Shown: positions 17,239 to 26,250 of the stretch, piece after piece | How positions within the stretch are numbered: the stretch's first letter is position 1 | Layout of the letters: every line of letters begins with the position of its first letter | From: Fen-1362 sp964597035 | GTDB taxonomy: Bacteria > Planctomycetota > Phycisphaerae > Sedimentisphaerales > Anaerobacaceae | Length of the DNA: 64,000 nucleotides | Reading direction: 5' to 3' | Assembly: GCA_964597035.1 (NCBI GenBank) | Contig: CAZQWM010000006.1 | Coordinates: 28,693-92,692, forward strand | Position numbers and translations under genes: made by a program | The notes under the pieces: model-generated | Seen by the model: the letters and a program-made list of their open reading frames with translations, nothing else | What the model was told of the DNA's origin: nothing | Databases searched by the model: none

Positions 17239-18600
17239 ATGAGTACGAAAAATAAAATGAATCGCAGGACTTTCATCAGGAGAACGGGTGCCGGTCTGGC
17301 TGCAGTATTGGCCAGGCCGATTGGCGCAACCGTCGCGCAGGAACTCGCACGCGGGAAAATGAAGCTCGCCATCGTGGGCACGGGTATCAGGGCAATCGAT
17401 ATGTGGGGCAAAGACGTACTCGCCGATTACTCCGACTTAGTGGAATTCGTCGGCTTATGCGACCCCAACCCGGGCAGACTCGAATTTGCCAAAAATTACA
17501 TCGGTGTAAATTGCCCCGTGTTTACGGATTTTGACCAGATGCTCCGCCAGAGTTCTCCTGAAAAAGTCATCGTTACTACCGTAGATGCTTATCACGACCA
17601 GTACATCGTAAAAGCTATGCAGGCCGGCTGCGACGTCATCACCGAAAAACCAATGACCACCGACGAGCACAAATGCCGCGCAATCCTCGACGCCGAAAAG
17701 AGTACCGGCCGAAACTGCATCGTCACGTTCAATTACCGCTACTCTCCACATCGCGCCCGGCTGAAAGAGATGCTCAACTCCGGCGAAATCGGCACTGTGA
17801 CCAGTGTTGATTTCCACTGGTATCTCGACGTTTACCACGGCGCGGATTACTTTCGCCGATGGCATCGGCTTCGCAGTAAAGGCGGCACGCTCCTCGTCCA
17901 CAAAGCCACGCACCATTTCGACCTATTGAACTGGTGGCTCGACTCCGACCCTGCCGAGGTCTTCGCCTATGGCACACTCGAGTTCTACGGCAAAAACCAT
18001 CTCTTCCGCCACACAAACTGCCGCAATTGTCCCCACAAAGATAAATGTAAATTCTTCTGGGATATGACTAAGGACGAGAAATTGATGCATCTGTATGCCG
18101 ATAACGAGCAATATGACGGCTATCATCGCGACGGCTGTGTCTGGAGAGAGGATATCGACATATTCGACAAAATGGCCGTCCAGATGAAATACGCCAACAA
18201 CGTCCAGGTCAGCTATTCGCTCACTACCTACTCCCCTTATGAGGGATACCGCATCGCCTTCAACGGCACAAAGGGGCGCCTCGATGCTTGGATTAAGGAA
18301 AGACAGCCCTGGGACGAGCCGCCGAGCGACCAGATACGCCTCACCACAAACTTTGACAAAACGCAGCTAATCGACGTCCCGCACTCCGAGGGAGGTCACG
18401 GTGGTGGAGATGCCCGACTCAAAGACAAAATCTTCAAAGACCCCGATTTGCCGGACCCCTTGAAGCAGTCCGCAGGAACGCGCGATGGTGCTATGTCGGT
18501 CCTCATCGGAATCGCTGCTCGAACGAGTATTGATACCGGAAAACCCGTAAGAATTGCCGACCTGACCGACATAAAGCCGCAGCCCAGAAGACCGGTTTGA
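17239..18600 (+). CDS. Tat-exported Gfo/Idh/MocA family oxidoreductase
   Basis: 453 residues. ATG 17239 follows GGAAGGAA by eight bases. A twin-arginine signal is present (NRRTFIRRTGAGLAAVLA), so the enzyme is probably periplasmic with pre-bound NAD(P). Rossmann start LAIVGTGIRAIDMWGKDV; EKPMTTDEHK is the family EKP motif with the lysine used in cofactor or substrate binding; KGGTLLVHKATHHFDLLNWW is the dimer/substrate region. A small cysteine cluster, NCRNCPHKDKC then DGCVWRE, sits about residue 260-300 and may bind a metal. It lies 31 bases after the SDR gene. Confidence 0.9.
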   Translation: MSTKNKMNRRTFIRRTGAGLAAVLARPIGATVAQELARGKMKLAIVGTGIRAIDMWGKDVLADYSDLVEFVGLCDPNPGRLEFAKNYIGVNCPVFTDFDQMLRQSSPEKVIVTTVDAYHDQYIVKAMQAGCDVITEKPMTTDEHKCRAILDAEKSTGRNCIVTFNYRYSPHRARLKEMLNSGEIGTVTSVDFHWYLDVYHGADYFRRWHRLRSKGGTLLVHKATHHFDLLNWWLDSDPAEVFAYGTLEFYGKNHLFRHTNCRNCPHKDKCKFFWDMTKDEKLMHLYADNEQYDGYHRDGCVWREDIDIFDKMAVQMKYANNVQVSYSLTTYSPYEGYRIAFNGTKGRLDAWIKERQPWDEPPSDQIRLTTNFDKTQLIDVPHSEGGHGGGDARLKDKIFKDPDLPDPLKQSAGTRDGAMSVLIGIAARTSIDTGKPVRIADLTDIKPQPRRPV

Positions 18601-18711
18601 TAATTGCTGTTGCGTTTAACGATGGTTTCTTCTTGCTTTTGATGGTGCGTTTTGGTATAAGCATCATTTACCACTTTTAATGCAACGGACTATAACCAGG
18701 ATTACCGGAAA

Positions 18712-20511
18712 ATGCGAACATCTGCACGGACGCAAAAAAAATCTCGCCGCTGCGAGCCGCTCCACAAATCTCACAGGCGCTGCCGCACCGCCGAAAAATC
18801 CTGGCTCATCACTCCGCCCGACCCACGCACCGACCGGCTCGCAAAATCGCTCAGGGTCTCTCCTTTGCTGGCGCAGCTTCTGATAAACCGCGGCGTAACC
18901 GACTCTCAATCCGGCTCCGCTTTCCTCAGGCCAAAGCTCGCCGACCTTGTCAGCCCCGAATTGCTCCCCGGCGTCCCCCAGGCCGCTGAAAGAATTAAAT
19001 ATGCTCTCGCAAAAAAACAAAAAATCACTCTCTATGGCGACTACGACGTCGATGGTATCACGGGCGTCGCAATCCTCTGGCAAATCCTTACTCTCCTCGG
19101 TGCAAACGTCGATTACTACATCCCGCACCGAATCGACGAGGGCTACGGCCTCAATTCCGACGCCGTCGAATCCATAGCAAAATCCGGCACGCACTTACTA
19201 ATCACCATCGACTGCGGCATCACCGCCCACGCCGCCGCCGAGCTTGCCTGCAAACTCGGCCTCGATTTGATTATCACCGACCATCACCGCCCGGCGGAAT
19301 CTTTACCACCCGCCCTCGCCATCGTTCATCCCGCTCTTGACGATTCTTATCCCAATCCGGATTCCTCCGGCTCACTCGTTGCCTTCAAGCTCGCCTGGGC
19401 CGTCGCCGACATGTTCAAGACCGGCTCTCGTCTCAGCCCCGAAATCCGTGACTTTATGCTCAGTGCCACCTCTCTCGCAGCTATGGGAACCATCGCAGAC
19501 GTTATGCAGCTTCGCGGCGAAAATAGAACACTCGCAAGCTATGGCCTCAGTCTCCTTTCCGACACCAAATTGCCCGGCCTACGCGCCCTAATCTACTCCG
19601 CCGAACTTTCCGGAAGGGGCCTCGACAGCTACCACATTGGTTTTCGACTCGCGCCGATGCTTAACGCCGCCGGACGCATCGGCCATGCGCGACTCGCCGT
19701 TGAGCTGCTCACCTCGGCCTCGTTTCCTCACGCCGCACAAATCGCTGAATACCTCAAAAGCCAGAACGCTCAGCGCCAGCGGTTCGAGCGAAAAATCTTC
19801 AACCACGCCTGCCAGCTCATCGCTAAAAACCGGCTCGACGACCCCGAAAGAAAAACCATCGTCCTCGCCGACCCGTCCTGGCACAGCGGCGTTGTCGGTA
19901 TCGTCGCCTCCAGAATCGTCGACAGGTTCTACCGGCCCGCTATTATCATTAATTCCTCCTCGGCTCTCGCCCAGGGTTCTGCTCGCTCCATTCCCGGCTT
20001 CGATATCCTCGCCGCCATCACCGCCTGCTCCGAACACCTCGTAACCTTCGGCGGCCACACAATGGCCGCGGGCGTCACCCTCCAGCCGGAAAGCATTCAA
20101 AAGTTCGCAGATGCACTCGAACGTTACGCCGCCGACCATTTGCCCGGTGAAATCTGCACCCCTGTCCTTAATATCGATGCACTTGTATCTTTGTCGCAGT
20201 TTAATTATGAATCCGTTTCCGAGCTGCAGTTGCTTGGCCCATTCGGCCAGGGAAACCCGGAACCCCTCTTCGCTGCAAAAGGCCTCCGACTCTGCTCGCC
20301 TCCCCGAAAAGTCGGCACCAATGGCGACCACCTCCAGCTCGCCGTCACCGACGGCACTAACTCGCTCCGCTGTATCGCTTTTCGCTTCGGCCCGCTCGAA
20401 AAGAAACTCCTCGAACGCGAATCCTTCAATATCGCCTACCACGCCGCAATAGATACCTTCAACGGCAACCACTCCGTCCAACTGGTTGTTGAAGATATCC
20501 GGTTTGAATAA
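18712..20511 (+). CDS. recJ: Single-stranded-DNA-specific exonuclease RecJ
   Basis: 599-residue 5'-3' ssDNA exonuclease of the DHH superfamily, used in mismatch and RecFOR repair. DYDVDG is at 110-115, IDCGITA follows, TDHH near 190 holds the metal-binding aspartate and histidines, and the DHHA1 region has LNAAGRIGHARLA then GVVGIVASRIVDRFYRP and GGHTMAAG. A C-terminal OB-like domain ends in VEDIRFE. The 40-odd basic N-terminal residues (RTSARTQKKSRRCEP) are longer than usual and a later start is possible. It ends exactly where the convergent transglutaminase gene ends, with no spacer. Confidence 0.95.
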   Translation: MRTSARTQKKSRRCEPLHKSHRRCRTAEKSWLITPPDPRTDRLAKSLRVSPLLAQLLINRGVTDSQSGSAFLRPKLADLVSPELLPGVPQAAERIKYALAKKQKITLYGDYDVDGITGVAILWQILTLLGANVDYYIPHRIDEGYGLNSDAVESIAKSGTHLLITIDCGITAHAAAELACKLGLDLIITDHHRPAESLPPALAIVHPALDDSYPNPDSSGSLVAFKLAWAVADMFKTGSRLSPEIRDFMLSATSLAAMGTIADVMQLRGENRTLASYGLSLLSDTKLPGLRALIYSAELSGRGLDSYHIGFRLAPMLNAAGRIGHARLAVELLTSASFPHAAQIAEYLKSQNAQRQRFERKIFNHACQLIAKNRLDDPERKTIVLADPSWHSGVVGIVASRIVDRFYRPAIIINSSSALAQGSARSIPGFDILAAITACSEHLVTFGGHTMAAGVTLQPESIQKFADALERYAADHLPGEICTPVLNIDALVSLSQFNYESVSELQLLGPFGQGNPEPLFAAKGLRLCSPPRKVGTNGDHLQLAVTDGTNSLRCIAFRFGPLEKKLLERESFNIAYHAAIDTFNGNHSVQLVVEDIRFE

Positions 20512-21990
20512 TCAGCGGGCCACCGTCACCTTTTCAATTTTGAACCTGCCTAACGTCGTCGCCATATTGAAAAAGTCCGCCGGCTCGCCGTCGCCGCTTG
20601 CCAGCGCGATATGTCCGGCGTCGAATCCGCCTCTTCCCCCTGCCTTGAACGCCGAATCCAGCCCCACCCATTTCCCGCCGATATATGCCTCCGTCCACGC
20701 GTGTCCCCCGAAGCCGCTCCTGCCCGCAAAATCTTCGACGTATGCTACGCCGACCACTACCCTCGCCGGTATCCCGGCTGCCCTGCACATCGCCGCGCAC
20801 AATACTGCAAACTCGCTGCAGTCGCCTTTCCTGCTCGCCGCCACCTCCGTTGCCGACGCGTATCCGACCGACAAGCTCATCTCATTTACGTAATCCGCCA
20901 CAAACGCCTCTATCCTTCTCGCCGCTTCACCTGCGTCCCTGGCGCCCTTCGTCGCCTCCTTCGCAAGCTCGATTATCTTCGCATCGTCGCTCTGCAAATA
21001 TCTGCTTGGCCTGGTTGCCTCCATAATCTCCTTGTCCGTCCCCTTATAGGGATACTTTGCACCCTCCGGCATCTTCACCGGCTCAACCACAACCAGCACC
21101 GTCCCGTCGTTCTGTTGTCTGACAAGCTGGTTGTCCCCCGAAGGTATCTTCAACTCTCCCGCTCCCTCGACCGGCTTCAGCTCGTATGCAATCGCCTTGG
21201 CGCTACTAACATCTCCCAGCGGCTCGGGGCTGGATACGAACATCTTGTCCCCTATATCGAAATACTCGTTGTCCGCCAGCGCAAACTTCTTCGAGCACGC
21301 AACCAGTTCCACGTTTATCCCCATCATCGGCATCACGGTCTTCAATGCCGTAAATTTGTCATCAACGAAGCTTGTTATCACCATCTCCCCCATACCCGGC
21401 ATACTCATCGCCGTATCGACCTTTGTCAGTGTTACAACCCTGCCGAGCAAATCCACTTCCTGCTTCGCCCCAATCTGCACGCGTGAATCGACCGCGCTCA
21501 TAAGCGACGGGCTGAATATTTTCAGGTCATAGCTTGTCCCCTCCTTTAGTCCCTTCTCAAGCGCAAATAGTCGCACCGCCTCCGCCATCATCGCTCCCGC
21601 AGGCCAGGCGAAGCTGTTCTCCTGCACCTGCCCCATTACTGTTGCCCTGACTTTTACTGTCCCGTCGTTGCCTACCGTCCCCTCCGTCTTCATCCCCATT
21701 CCCATTCCCATATCCTGCTCCGCCGCAAACGATACCGGCTCTCCCTTTGTCGTCTCGACGCTCGCCTCTATCGTCTTGACGGTGATGGCAGCGCCCATCC
21801 GGCTCATCGTCATCTCGCTTTCCTCCGTCGTCTTTACCTGCCCGTCCGCCTCAATCCTGCTGTGCACAGCGTGTCCGACCTTGGCTCCATCCATCAATGC
21901 CGCGTAATATTCGACCTCATTGCTGTCCGCCCACGCGCAAACCCCCAATTGCATTACGATAACCATCACCCAAAACAATCTCGTCTTCAT
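20512..21990 (-). CDS. Secreted transglutaminase-like cysteine peptidase-fold protein
   Basis: 492 residues with an N-terminal signal peptide (MKTRLFWVMVIVMQLGVCAWA). The C-terminal transglutaminase-core domain has the catalytic triad: Cys391 in GDCSEFAVLC, His430 in GGHAWTEAYI and Asp445 in GLDSAF. The N-terminal ~300 residues are a beta-rich region including a Met/Gly-rich MGMGMGMK patch. Such proteins are periplasmic and may act as proteases or amide-forming enzymes; the substrate is unknown. The stop codon directly abuts the recJ stop on the other strand. Confidence 0.88.
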   Translation of the reverse strand: MKTRLFWVMVIVMQLGVCAWADSNEVEYYAALMDGAKVGHAVHSRIEADGQVKTTEESEMTMSRMGAAITVKTIEASVETTKGEPVSFAAEQDMGMGMGMKTEGTVGNDGTVKVRATVMGQVQENSFAWPAGAMMAEAVRLFALEKGLKEGTSYDLKIFSPSLMSAVDSRVQIGAKQEVDLLGRVVTLTKVDTAMSMPGMGEMVITSFVDDKFTALKTVMPMMGINVELVACSKKFALADNEYFDIGDKMFVSSPEPLGDVSSAKAIAYELKPVEGAGELKIPSGDNQLVRQQNDGTVLVVVEPVKMPEGAKYPYKGTDKEIMEATRPSRYLQSDDAKIIELAKEATKGARDAGEAARRIEAFVADYVNEMSLSVGYASATEVAASRKGDCSEFAVLCAAMCRAAGIPARVVVGVAYVEDFAGRSGFGGHAWTEAYIGGKWVGLDSAFKAGGRGGFDAGHIALASGDGEPADFFNMATTLGRFKIEKVTVAR

Positions 21991-22171
21991 AACCGGCTCC
22001 GCTCGAAATGGTTTATAAAGCTTTTTTCAGTACCCATTGCGATTTAGTATAACCCCTGCGTTGCATCCGGCAAGCCATCACTCTAAAATACCAGCGTCTA
22101 TTGTTCGCAGTACGCACTTGTCCGCCTTTTACCCGCCTGTGGCGGGGTGGCGGAATACGCAATACGAGCTT

Positions 22172-23617
22172 ATGACGTTTGATGAATTATTAAATCTTGT
22201 CCGCTCGCCCGCCCGGCCAGCTCTTTGCGACGATTCACGCCTCGTCCAGCCGGGCGACGTCTTCGTCGCCGTAAAAGGCACTAATTTCGATGGCCACGAC
22301 TTTATCGGCCAGGCCCTCGGCAACGGCGCTCGGTACATCGTCTGCCACGCTGACTTTCCCTGCCCCGAGTCATACGCCACTGTTCATGGCGTCATCCCGG
22401 TTGACGATACTTCTCTCGCCCTGGCCCTCCTTGCTCAGGCCGCAAATGGCGAACCCGCCTCCAAGCTTACCAACCTCGCCGTCACAGGCACCAACGGCAA
22501 GACGACCGTCGCCTTTCTCGTCCGCTCCTGCTTCGACGCCGCCAGCCAAAAGTGCGGCCTGATTGGAACCGTTATCTACGACACCGGCTCCGGCTATACC
22601 GACGCCTGCCTCACTACCCCCGACCCGCTCACAATCGCCAACAGCCAGGCACGGATGCTCGAAGCCGGCGCAAAGTATATGGTTATTGAAGCAAGCTCTC
22701 ACGCACTCGACCAGAACCGACTCGCCGAAATCGATTTTCACGCCGCCGCGTTCACCAATCTAACCGGCGACCACCTCGACTATCACCGAACGACCGAAAA
22801 TTACCTCGCCGCCAAGACAAAGCTCTTCGAATCTCTCGCCCCCGACGCAACCGCCGTCCTCAATATCCAGTCCCCTTTCGCCACGCACATCGCCGAACGC
22901 ACTAAGGCCCGCATCTTCTCCTTCGCTCTCGACCAGCCAGCCGACCTCTCCGCACGCATCGAATCAATCGACATCACCGGCACAACCTTTACGCTTCACT
23001 ATCGCGACAAAAACCTCCGCATAAAAACTCCGTTGCTCGGCCGGTACAACGTCGCCAACCACCTCGCCGCCGCGGGCCTCGCTCTCGCCGCCGGTCTCGC
23101 TCTCGACACCGTCGCCGAAGGCCTCGCCGCCCTGACCGCAATCCCGGGCCGGCTGGAAAACATACGTCCCGATGCCCCCTTTACCATCCTTATTGATTAC
23201 GCCCATACCGACGATGCCCTGAGTAATGTCCTCTCTACGCTAAGACCCCTCTGCACGGGCCGGCTTATCCTCGTCTTCGGCTGTGGCGGCGACAGGGACA
23301 AAACTAAAAGACCTCGTATGGCCAAAGTCGTCGAAAATTTCGCCGACCTTGTAATCGTAACAAGCGATAACCCTCGGACCGAAAATCCCGACAAGATTAT
23401 CAGCGATATCGTCGCCGGTTTCTCAAACCCCGATTCCGACAAAATCAAAATTGAACCTGACAGGCGAAAGGCCATCGAAATCGCCATCGGAAACGCCGCC
23501 CCCGACGACGTCGTCTTGCTCGCAGGCAAAGGACACGAAACCTATCAGATCATCGGCACCAAAAAACTCGACTTCTCCGACAAACAAACCGCCCTCGAAG
23601 CCCTTGATAAACTCTAA
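22172..23617 (+). CDS. murE: UDP-MurNAc-tripeptide ligase MurE (diaminopimelate-adding)
   Basis: 481-residue cytosolic Mur ligase adding the third amino acid of the peptidoglycan stem. Start ATG 22172 (MTFDELLNLV) matches the family N-terminus; only a weak GAG lies upstream. The ATP site is GTNGKTTV; LTTPDPL binds the nucleotide substrate; the specificity motif DNPRTENP indicates meso-diaminopimelate rather than lysine. The 3' end overlaps murF in TAATG, followed closely by mraY: a partial dcw cluster. asd and dapA elsewhere in the window supply the same diaminopimelate pathway. Confidence 0.96.
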   Translation: MTFDELLNLVRSPARPALCDDSRLVQPGDVFVAVKGTNFDGHDFIGQALGNGARYIVCHADFPCPESYATVHGVIPVDDTSLALALLAQAANGEPASKLTNLAVTGTNGKTTVAFLVRSCFDAASQKCGLIGTVIYDTGSGYTDACLTTPDPLTIANSQARMLEAGAKYMVIEASSHALDQNRLAEIDFHAAAFTNLTGDHLDYHRTTENYLAAKTKLFESLAPDATAVLNIQSPFATHIAERTKARIFSFALDQPADLSARIESIDITGTTFTLHYRDKNLRIKTPLLGRYNVANHLAAAGLALAAGLALDTVAEGLAALTAIPGRLENIRPDAPFTILIDYAHTDDALSNVLSTLRPLCTGRLILVFGCGGDRDKTKRPRMAKVVENFADLVIVTSDNPRTENPDKIISDIVAGFSNPDSDKIKIEPDRRKAIEIAIGNAAPDDVVLLAGKGHETYQIIGTKKLDFSDKQTALEALDKL

Positions 23618-25041
23618 TGAAACCACTCACACTAAAAAATCTCGCCGATATCATCGACGCTTGCGTAATAGGCGGTTCTCACGCGATACGCGATACGCAA
23701 TACGCAATACGAGTAAGCACCGATTCAAGATCCGTCAATCCCGGCGACTGCTTCTTCGCAATCAAAGGCGATAACTTCGATGGCCACAACTTCATCGAAG
23801 ACGCCTTCGCAAAAGGCGCCCTTTGCGCCGTCGTCGAAAAGGACATCTCCCCCGACCAGTTCCCCGATAGGGTAATTCTCAAAGTTGACGACACCGTCAA
23901 GGCACTCGGCCAATTGGCCGCCTGGTATCGCAGCGACTGCAATTTCAAGGTCATCGCAATCACCGGCTCCGTTGGCAAAACCACAACAAGACAAATTCTT
24001 TACGCCGTCCTTGGCCGGCGCTTCCGCGTCCACCAGTCACCGAAAAACTACAACAACTTCGTCGGCCTGCCCCTTTCCATCCTCTCCGCCTCACCCGATG
24101 ACGAGGTTCTCATCCTTGAGCTGGCAACCAACAAGCCCGGCGAAATCGAATATCTCTCTAAGATTGCCTCTCCCGATATCGCCATTATCACCAACGTCCA
24201 TCCCGCTCATCTCGCCGGCTTCGGCTCCGTCGAAAACATCGCCGTCGAAAAGCTCGACATTTGCACGGGCCTGCGCCCCTCCGGCAAGCTAATAATAAAC
24301 TCCGAATGTCAAACTCTCCTCGACGCCGCTAAAGCTGCCAACCTGTCCTTTCGCACCTTTTCTACTAACGATGCCGATTATCGCGCCGGCGAAGTATCCA
24401 TAGGTCCGCTCACCAGCAGCTTCACTATTGATGATGTCACCGTCTCGCTTCCTCTCCCCGGCCGGGGCAACGTCGAAAACGCCCTCGCCGCCTGGTCGGT
24501 CTGCTCACTGCTGGGTATTTCCGCCAGCGACTTCGCCGATGCCGCAAAAACTATTTCCGCCGTCTCTATGCGCACCGAGCTGCTCCAGCTCGGCCCCCTT
24601 ACCGTAATCAACGATTGCTATAACGCCAACCCCGCTTCAATGAAAAACGCCCTCGATATCCTCACCAGTCTCGCCGCGGGTCAAAATCGCCATTCCGTTT
24701 TTATCTGTGGCGATATGGCCGAATTGGGAGATTCCGCCCAATCTCTCCACCGCCAGCTCGGCCGGGATATCACCCAGGCCAACGTCCAACTGCTCATCAC
24801 TGTCGGCCCGCTCGCCGCTCTCGCCGCCGAATCCGCGAAAATCACACAGACGCATTGCTTCGCTGACTCAACTGAGCTTTGCGATAACCTCCGAAATCTG
24901 ATAAAAGATGCCGATATAATACTGGTCAAGGGCTCGCGCATTAATAAACTTGAGCTTGTTGTTGATAAACTAAAAGAATTCTTTTGTGCATCTCGCACCG
25001 GCAATGGTGCACGAGGCGCTGGTCACATAAGACAAAAATAA
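23617..25041 (+). CDS. murF: UDP-MurNAc-tripeptide:D-Ala-D-Ala ligase MurF
   Basis: 474-residue Mur ligase that adds D-alanyl-D-alanine to the UDP-MurNAc-tripeptide. ATP site TGSVGKTTTRQIL; ELATNKPGEIEYLS and NVHPAHLAGFGS are family blocks; NDCYNANPASMKNAL is the conserved C-terminal motif. The start ATG shares a base with the murE stop. A short heptamer tandem repeat (23681-23708) is embedded in the N-terminal domain and encodes HAIRDTQYAIR, which looks like an insertion relative to the family. The C-terminus after VVDKLKEFF carries an extra Gly/Arg-rich tail. Confidence 0.96.
   Translation: MKPLTLKNLADIIDACVIGGSHAIRDTQYAIRVSTDSRSVNPGDCFFAIKGDNFDGHNFIEDAFAKGALCAVVEKDISPDQFPDRVILKVDDTVKALGQLAAWYRSDCNFKVIAITGSVGKTTTRQILYAVLGRRFRVHQSPKNYNNFVGLPLSILSASPDDEVLILELATNKPGEIEYLSKIASPDIAIITNVHPAHLAGFGSVENIAVEKLDICTGLRPSGKLIINSECQTLLDAAKAANLSFRTFSTNDADYRAGEVSIGPLTSSFTIDDVTVSLPLPGRGNVENALAAWSVCSLLGISASDFADAAKTISAVSMRTELLQLGPLTVINDCYNANPASMKNALDILTSLAAGQNRHSVFICGDMAELGDSAQSLHRQLGRDITQANVQLLITVGPLAALAAESAKITQTHCFADSTELCDNLRNLIKDADIILVKGSRINKLELVVDKLKEFFCASRTGNGARGAGHIRQK
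23681..23708 (+). repeat. Heptamer tandem repeat inside murF
   Basis: Four consecutive 7-base units, ACGCGAT, ACGCGAT, ACGCAAT, ACGCAAT, lie in frame with the coding sequence near the murF N-terminus. Two related units (AATACGC, AATACGA) lie just before the murE start (22154-22167), and the reverse complement of about two and a half units is at 41947-41966. Confidence 0.7.
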
Positions 25042-25042
25042 A

Positions 25043-26182
25043 ATGATTTATCATCTTCTCTGGTACTTGCGAGATGTCTTCACCCACCGCCTCGGCTTTT
25101 ACGCCTACCAGGAAGTAATGTTCCGCGCCATCGCCGCGTTGCTCACCAGTCTGCTGATGGCCCTTCTGCTCGGCCCGCGCCTTATCCGCTGGCTTATGAC
25201 AAAAAAAATAGGCGACCGTCCCGAATTCCACCACGCCACGCTAAACGAGCTTACCCGTCAGAAAACCAACACCCCAACGATGGGCGGCCTCATCATCATC
25301 GCCGCCGTACTCGCCTCCACTCTGCTCTGGGCTAAGCTCAACAACCCATTTGTCCAGAAAGCAATCATCCTCGTCCTCTGGTTCGGCACGCTCGGCGCCG
25401 TCGACGACTGGCTCAAGCTCACCGCCGAGCATCGCCACCGAAGCAGAGACGGCCTGCGCCCCTGGGAAAAGCTCCTCTTCCAGTTCGGCGGAGCCGTCCT
25501 CATTGCATCCTTCCTCTTTATGGACTTCGCAAATATCGAAGACGGCCAGAAATTCTGGCTCCCCTTTTATAAACACGGCCTGCCCCTGGCCAACTGGATG
25601 TTCATAATCATCGCTATCTTTTATCTCTCAGCCACCAGCAACGCCGTCAATCTCACCGACGGTATGGATGGCCTTGCCGCCGGCTGCGTCGGAATCGTCG
25701 CACTGGTCCTCGCCGTCCTCTGCTATGTTGCGAGTGAAACGATGAGCCGCACCTCCGCCGTCACCTGGGCCAGTTACCTGCTCCTGCCCGCCATTCCTCA
25801 GTCCGGCGAGCTATCGGTTTTCTACTGCGCCATACTCGGCGCCGTCCTCGGCTTTCTCTGGTACAACTGCCATCCCGCTCAGGTCTTTATGGGCGACGTC
25901 GGCTCGCTGCCCCTCGGAGCCGCTATGGGCTACGGCGCGCTTGTCACAAGAAACGAAATCCTCCTGCTCATCATCGGCGGGGTCTTTATAATAGAGCTTG
26001 GCAGTGTCGTCCTCCAGGTCGCCTATTTCAAATACACAGGCGGCAAACGCCTCTTCCGCTGCGCCCCCATCCACCATCATTTTCATCTCGTCGGCTGGTC
26101 CGAGCCGCAGGTTGTTGTTCGTTTCTGGCTGATTGCAGTTGCCTTCGCCGCCGTCGCACTGGCCACCCTCAAAATCCGCTAA
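25043..26182 (+). CDS. mraY: Phospho-N-acetylmuramoyl-pentapeptide transferase MraY
   Basis: 379-residue integral membrane enzyme that transfers phospho-MurNAc-pentapeptide to undecaprenyl phosphate (lipid I synthesis). About ten membrane helices. Conserved loops: TPTMGG, LGAVDDWLKL (DD motif), NAVNLTDGMDGLAAG, FMGDVGSLPLGA and the histidine motif APIHHHFHLVGWSE. It begins one base after the murF stop. The usual next genes (murD, ftsW, murG) are absent; a glycosyltransferase follows instead. Confidence 0.97.
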   Translation: MIYHLLWYLRDVFTHRLGFYAYQEVMFRAIAALLTSLLMALLLGPRLIRWLMTKKIGDRPEFHHATLNELTRQKTNTPTMGGLIIIAAVLASTLLWAKLNNPFVQKAIILVLWFGTLGAVDDWLKLTAEHRHRSRDGLRPWEKLLFQFGGAVLIASFLFMDFANIEDGQKFWLPFYKHGLPLANWMFIIIAIFYLSATSNAVNLTDGMDGLAAGCVGIVALVLAVLCYVASETMSRTSAVTWASYLLLPAIPQSGELSVFYCAILGAVLGFLWYNCHPAQVFMGDVGSLPLGAAMGYGALVTRNEILLLIIGGVFIIELGSVVLQVAYFKYTGGKRLFRCAPIHHHFHLVGWSEPQVVVRFWLIAVAFAAVALATLKIR

Positions 26183-26250
26183 ACTTACTCCTATGGCGGA
26201 ATCGCTGTTGCTGTTATAATAGTCTCGCACGGCACGGAGATGTTGAAAGG

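Noticed and set aside
19588..20481. Long open frame on the minus strand under recJ
   Set aside because: It is the antisense shadow of a confident recJ with C-ending codons; no Shine-Dalgarno or family match.
20611..21486. Long open frame on the plus strand opposite the transglutaminase gene
   Set aside because: The translation is Arg/His/Pro-rich and low in complexity, as expected from antisense of a GC-rich gene.
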